DNA of 64,000 nucleotides, taken from Rhodamnia argentea (lineage: Eukaryota; Streptophyta; Magnoliopsida; Myrtales; Myrtaceae). The notes under the pieces are model-generated. The model worked only from the letters and a program-made list of their open reading frames with translations. It did not search any database and was not told the DNA's origin. Each line of letters opens with the position of its first letter. Positions within the stretch are counted from its first letter, which is position 1. The translations under genes and the position numbers were made by a program. Location of the stretch: assembly GCF_020921035.1 (NCBI RefSeq), contig NC_063159.1:8596501-8660500 (forward strand), read 5' to 3'. Positions 59,093 to 64,000 of this stretch are shown here, piece by piece.

Positions 59093-59678
59093 AGAGAAGT
59101 GTCAAAAAAGTCCTAAACTTATTGTATTTGTACCAATTAAGTCTTAAACTTTTTATTGGTGCCAATTCGATCCTAAACATTTTGCATTTGTACCAATTTA
59201 GTCCTAAATATTTTGTACTTATGCCAATTGAGTTAATTCGATTAATTTTGGCCGAAAATCGCTGACGTAAACATCGATTATCCTATGTGACATGGCTAGC
59301 GCTGATTTAGACATTTTTTCATATTATTATAATATTTTAAATTAATTTTTAAGCATTTTTTGGTTTTTTTTAAAATATTTTTTAAAAATATTTAAAATAT
59401 GAAAAATATTTTAAAAAAAAATCCATGGTACCGTTAGCCGTGCCATGTAGGACAATTGATGTCGACTCAGGCGATTTTCGATCAAAATTGACCGAATTGA
59501 CTCAATTAGTATAAATACGAAAGATTTAGGATTAAATTGGCACTAATACAAAATGTTTAGGACTGAATTGAAACCAATACAAAAGGTTTAGAAATGAATT
59601 GGCACAAAAAAAAGGTTTATGACTAAATTAGTATTAATGTAATATGTTTATGACTTTTTTTGACATTTTTCCCTTCTC
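59093..59678. mobile_element. Fold-back MITE, Mutator-like (family 1), inside the DUF4220 part
   Basis: Left end AGAGAAGTGTCAAAAAAGTC and right end GACATTTTTCCC. Flanking 9-mers TCTTTTCCG (59084-59092) and TCTTTCCCG (59677-59685) match 8 of 9. Subrepeats as in the other members. Exact ends could shift by 2-3 bases. Confidence 0.8.
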
Positions 59679-60670
59679 TTTCCCGAGCCACTTGATTCCA
59701 GCAACAGTCCCATAAGAGAAAACGAGCATGAACAGAGCTATCAAAGGAATTAGTAGTTTTCAGATCGAGTTCGGGGAGCCAATGCTTCTTCGAGCGATTG
59801 AACATGACCAAAGCCATCCCAAATTTCAGTGAAGGCTATGAAGCGGAAAACGTAGACCCCACTTCGTATGTGTTGCCAAAGCTTTTGTGCGGAGCACTTC
59901 GCACATGAACCGAAGTTCGACTGATATCACTCTAAGCGCATCCATTGCTCACGGCTCGTTTTGAGTTTTTCACGTGTGAAGTCGGGATCTCCGAGGAAGA
60001 CCTTAAAGTTTCGAAAGAAGTAGTGAGCATGCTTCACCACAATGCTCTCGAGAAGCTTTGCTTCTTCATCATCAGCATATCCATCCCTTGGAACATTAAG
60101 TTCTTCAACGAACTTGCGAGATTAAGTGGGAACACCCATTCCCTAAGCCTCGGGAGACTTGAGAGATTAAGTGCCAATGTCCTCTCTGCACTTTTTATAA
60201 CCCCAGAAAGAAAACACCAGCATCGTTGGGATCATTAGCAACTTGTCGTTCGGAAATATCTGCACAAAGACATAGATGGCAGCGTTGATTTGGAAGATGA
60301 AATTGAGTAGGTACCGTTGCCAAAGCGAACTATCCTCTAAAGAGAAGGCATTGATGGTATTTGGACCGCCAAGATGTAACAAGAGAAATGAGCCTCAAAA
60401 TGCCTAAATGATCAGTCTACTTTACCTGCATGGGCGCACAAATTGCCTCGATGAGCCCGATTGTGAGAAATGAGCCCGATGGTGAATGCAGCTACTCAAT
60501 CAGCTATCAAATAAACCAAAAACAAGAGGCAAACAATGTGGCCGTTCGCAGTATTTTTTTTTTCTAATAGGTGCAAATAGAACGAGAAACACCTGAAGCG
60601 AGAGGCTCACTATGACGAAGCCTCCAATATTCTATTTGTTCCACGTGTCCGATATGCAGCTAAATATCAT

Positions 60671-61745
60671 GCTTTTGCTTAGTTGGAATTTGATCGCTCC
60701 GCTATAATACGATGTCGATTTCCAGCAAAATGTGTAGGAGGTATAATGGGGAATGTATATATATACATGCTGAGATTATTCCTCGTTTGCTTGTCAGAAG
60801 ACACTACCTATTAAAAAAATACAAGAATGGGAAAGAATGGAGAATCAACCATTCCTCAAATCAACGCAAGTAAAGGTATTTCTTACATTAAATGATAGAA
60901 GGAAAGTATCTCGTGCATGGATGATGCTTATTGCTATGATGTAACACGAGATCAGTGAGAAAAGTGCAATTTGTGTTCTAAACCTGTTGTACTGATTTGC
61001 ATTCAATCACGAACCTTTCAATTGATTTAATATAAATAAAAAAAACCTTTTGAGCGAATATGTAATGAAGTCCTCCCCCGCCAAGTCTCGCCTGAAATTA
61101 TTGAAGTATCGATCCCATCAATGTAGGCCGTCCTCCGATTCGCGATCGGCGATTTGAACACTACACACTTTTGTTAAACGAGCTGTCTCGTATGAGACGT
61201 TTTTAAGATATAAATCCTTTATATAAAAAGAGAAAATGTATGTGTAAATGATTTAACTATTAGGGTCTAAGTATGTCGTAAGCTGACTGAAAAGACCAAA
61301 TAGCAAAGATCCTTAGCCTGACTCTTTTAATTTAACTTGTACACACTTCATGCTCCTCATCTTTTATCTTCCTTTTTTTTTTTTTTTGTGGCCTTTACTT
61401 CGTTAAGTTGGACCCATTGATGTTCCTTTTGTGCTCTTTTTGTTCACGGTCCCCACGAAATGTTCGTAATTTGCACGCGACTCAAGAGTCGCACTTCTTT
61501 TTATCTTCTTTTGAATTTTTCTTTTGCCGCGAGTTTACATGGCATTGGGAGCGACACTTGCATACGACGGGTGCCACATAAGCCGCCTACAGTCAACTTG
61601 GCCGTTTGAATCATGTGGGTCCCATGTGAGGTATGGGACCCACATTACTCTACATCTGACAACGCATTAGTCTCGTCATCAGGTGTTTTGACTCCAAAAT
61701 TTATTTCAACTGCATGTGAGTTTCTTTTGGGGTGCCGCTAGATTG
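60671..61745. other. Spacer upstream of the DUF4220 pseudogene
   Basis: AT-rich; a degenerate MITE-like stretch (GTGTTCTAAACCTGTTGTA) begins near 60970. No gene is recognised. Confidence 0.45.
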
Positions 61746-62501
61746 TGAGGGTGAGCATGGATGAGGTAGATAGGATTTAGATCTAGACCTGAATCAATCT
61801 TGTTATAATTGATTTTTAATTTTTGAGATCGAGAACTTACTTTGTTCATCTTGGAACCTATTTTAGAACCGACCCTATTTTTGAGTTCGATTCCAAAATC
61901 TATCCGATAACCTGTTTTCCTTTTGTTTCTTTTATTTTATTTTATTTCATCTCATTTTTTCCATCAAAATAATATGAGTATCGATGGAATGATTCAACGA
62001 AAAAAGTGAATAATAAAACATTTCGGAGCAGCCAAAGGGGACACTCTCATTGGAGCAAAAAGCGTATCAAGTTAATGGCGGGCGATACAGAGATATCGAA
62101 CGACGGAGGATCTCCTACGATTGTGCATGCCTTGAAGCGAACGGCTCACTGGGTACAACAATCGGATGACGAGCCGTTTTGTGTCTTTGCGACGCCAATG
62201 ATGGCGACAACAAGCGAGAGAGAGCACAACGAGATGGGATTGGGAAACACGAAACAGACGAGGTGAGACAAGGTTGGCTAGCGAGATAGTTTTTTTTATT
62301 TTTTAACCGTAGGTAAAAAACAATTTTGAAACCGATTCAGATGGGTCTTCACCTAGAACCGGGAATCAAACCGGTTTCAACCGGTTCCCAAAAATTGGAA
62401 CCGATTTCCGGATCGATTCCAACAGAAACCGATTCCCGACCTTATTTTTCGAGTAGTCCGATCCGAGTTCCGGATAAACCCGACCCAGGTGGACAACCCT
62501 A
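61746..62501. mobile_element. hAT-type nonautonomous element with perfect 8-base target duplication
   Basis: The element starts TGAGGGTGAGCATGG and ends GGTGGACAACCCTA (reversed TAGGGTTGTCCACC), the short ends of plant hAT elements. Identical CTAGATTG flanks lie at 61738-61745 and 62502-62509. The interior is rich in GGTTCC/GGAACC words and has an 86-codon frame with no recognisable domain; no transposase is present. Confidence 0.85.
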
Positions 62502-62639
62502 CTAGATTGACAATGTACTATTTTGTGACTTGCATAACACGATCACTGATTGTTCAACAATAGCGTGACCATTATGCAAGTATTTTTCTTTCTTTTGCAC
62601 GAGTATTTGCTTCAAGCTCTTTTATATAATCGACATTAT

Positions 62640-62990
62640 TTCCTCGGAAAAAATTATTAAAAAAATCTTAAATATATTACACTTTTATCAATTCAATCAT
62701 AAACCTTTTAAGTTTATCGATTGAATTATAAATCTTTTTATATTTTGTCAATTCAGTCTTATTGACCGAAAATCATTAACGTGAACGTCGGTCATCTTAT
62801 GTGACATCGCCAATGCTGATGTGAATAATTTTAAATAATATTTTAATAATTCCAATACTTTTATTCAATTTTTTATTTTTCCTTTTTTTCCTCCAGCCAT
62901 CAGCCAGCGAAAGTTCGCCGGAGTCAAGCGAGGGCTGCCCTCACCAGGAGGCTGGAAAAATGACCAAAATTCCCTTTAAGTTCAGAAATT
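62640..62990. mobile_element. Decayed half of a family-1 MITE
   Basis: AAAATCTTAAATATATTACA, CAATTCAATCATAAACC and GAAAATCATTAACGTGAACG follow the left arm of the fold-back family; the right arm is not recognised. Confidence 0.45.
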
Positions 62991-64000
62991 GACTAATATG
63001 CCCTCTCAGACTAAACCGAAATGCCCCTAAGCTTAGCTCCATGAGGCAAGTGACGATATTACTTATACGTTGGAACATGAAATACAATTCATCATTTTTC
63101 TATAGAAATTAGATTTCAATTACTTAAAAACATGCAAAAACGCCGCTGTGACCAAAAACTAAGTTTCAACAACACAACACAACGTACAAAAATTCAGGAA
63201 CGTTGTCCCTCTTGCTGAGTCTTTGGGTAGTGTAGCAAGCCAGATGGAGAAATAGTCATGGCAAGTCCAAATAGAGTTACCAAGAGGGAGTCACCAAACT
63301 CCAATCTAGCCCTCTTTTCACCCTCAATTTTTCAAATTGTTGAAAACATCAACATATTTCTAAGAGCAGCACTTCGAAACTCTAGCTACTGCCAGAGATT
63401 TATCAATCATCGCCTACGGAGGACGCTTTAAATGATTAAATTGCTGCAAATACCAGATTTTTTTCAACGGATGGCCAATTTGATGTGAGATACAAGAGAC
63501 TGGATAACAGTAAATCTCTTTCATGTAGGAAATATTGACATGACAGCAGGTGATACATAAGGGGGCACTACCTTGCAGAGCACGCATGGTAGTGACACAT
63601 TCTCATGCTAATGACACCCTCTCGTCCAACACGGTTGATCATATATCCCACCTCTTTTTAACACGGAACATCAAGAGTGATGAGTTAATGTCGTCTTGTG
63701 GCACTTGGAGCATGAACTGAACTTTCATCTTCATCGGCGCTGCCTTCGCTTTGCCGTCTTCATCTCCAACCTAGATCAAGAAGGTCTTTGAAGTCAAAAT
63801 TCATCGCTAACTCGAAGAACTTATAAGAGTGATTTTTAGGCGATGAGCCCTTCAGAGCACGGGAGGGACAGTGTTAAGGCAAATAAAAAAATTCATAACC
63901 TTGACTTACCAGACACTAGGAAATAGTTTTTCCTTCATGTAGGAATTTAGTACTTAGTTTCGTGCAAATGCCAAGGCTACTCACATTCGACCAATCTAAT
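62991..64000. other. Window end, no feature recognised
   Basis: About 1 kb without a convincing reading frame, splice context or repeat family. Confidence 0.5.

Larger units (their letters stand above)
57456..60670 (-). pseudogene. DUF4220/DUF594 protein pseudogene split by two MITEs
   Basis: The family is plant multi-membrane-span proteins of unknown function. Reading down the minus strand from an ATG at 60670: FVIVSLSLQVFLVLFAPIR (membrane span), VAAFTIGLISHN, then HLGGPNTINAFSLEDSSLW and IPTMLVFSFWGYKKC, the DUF4220 core. After the MITE at 59093-59678 come REVGCESEKDVQAQL and CHNIEKLATEN. After the MITE at 57764-58462 comes the DUF594 end LFYLLLNQPNVLSAVAGIAQ. At least two Trp codons of the N-terminal part read as stops (WNK-stop-NIGG; AD-stop-VAAF), and other frame changes occur. 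A dead gene with high confidence in its family. Confidence 0.85.

Noticed and set aside
1-64000. CRISPR arrays, bacterial operons or phage-like systems
   Set aside because: The window is plant nuclear DNA with spliced genes. No regularly spaced identical repeats of CRISPR size were seen; the only spaced repeats are the PARG-intron minisatellite.

Overview
This is nuclear DNA of a flowering plant. It is AT-rich. Its genes have many GT-AG introns and match angiosperm families: PARG1, MRL7/SVR4, uridine nucleosidase 2 and DUF4220/DUF594. It also carries dense MITE-like elements and a plastid 23S rRNA fragment. A woody core eudicot (perhaps Myrtales) fits the repeat style, but that is only an impression.

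Region 1 (1-21.4 kb) has no clearly intact gene. It is built from a tandem duplication of about 9.1 kb (unit 1 about 1-9120, unit 2 about 9457-18545). Each unit carries two minus-strand copies of a transcription elongation factor TFIIS-like gene, and a decayed partial third unit lies at about 19.7-21.4 kb. All five copies look broken. The four that still carry the C-terminal zinc ribbon share the loss of one zinc-binding cysteine, so the family was probably defective before it multiplied. Because the units are aligned duplicates, each gives an empty site for insertions in the other. That exposes a roughly 320 bp retroposon, four tiny poly(A)-tailed insertions and a solo LTR, all younger than the duplication.

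Region 2 (21.5-29.9 kb) is a complete 11-exon poly(ADP-ribose) glycohydrolase gene (552 aa). Region 3 (31.0-34.5 kb) is a complete 5-coding-exon gene for the chloroplast thioredoxin-fold protein MRL7/SVR4 (337 aa). Region 4 (34.5-46.7 kb) holds a broken gene for a small secreted Cys-rich protein, a small conserved MEGLIP-type gene, two adjacent Mutator-like MITEs and a plastid rRNA fragment. Region 5 (46.8-54.7 kb) has a single-exon 689-aa plant protein of unknown function on the minus strand and a 9-exon uridine nucleosidase 2 gene on the plus strand. Region 6 (54.7-64 kb) is repeat-rich: a MITE with a 61-bp-arm near-perfect hairpin, a DUF4220/DUF594 pseudogene split by two MITEs, and a hAT-type element with a perfect 8-bp target duplication.

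The intact genes are unrelated housekeeping functions (ADP-ribose turnover, plastid biogenesis, pyrimidine salvage) and show no sign of working as a cluster. The most unusual content is the TFIIS-like array and the insertion record preserved in its duplicated arms. All identifications come from reading translated sequence from memory of the families; no database was searched.
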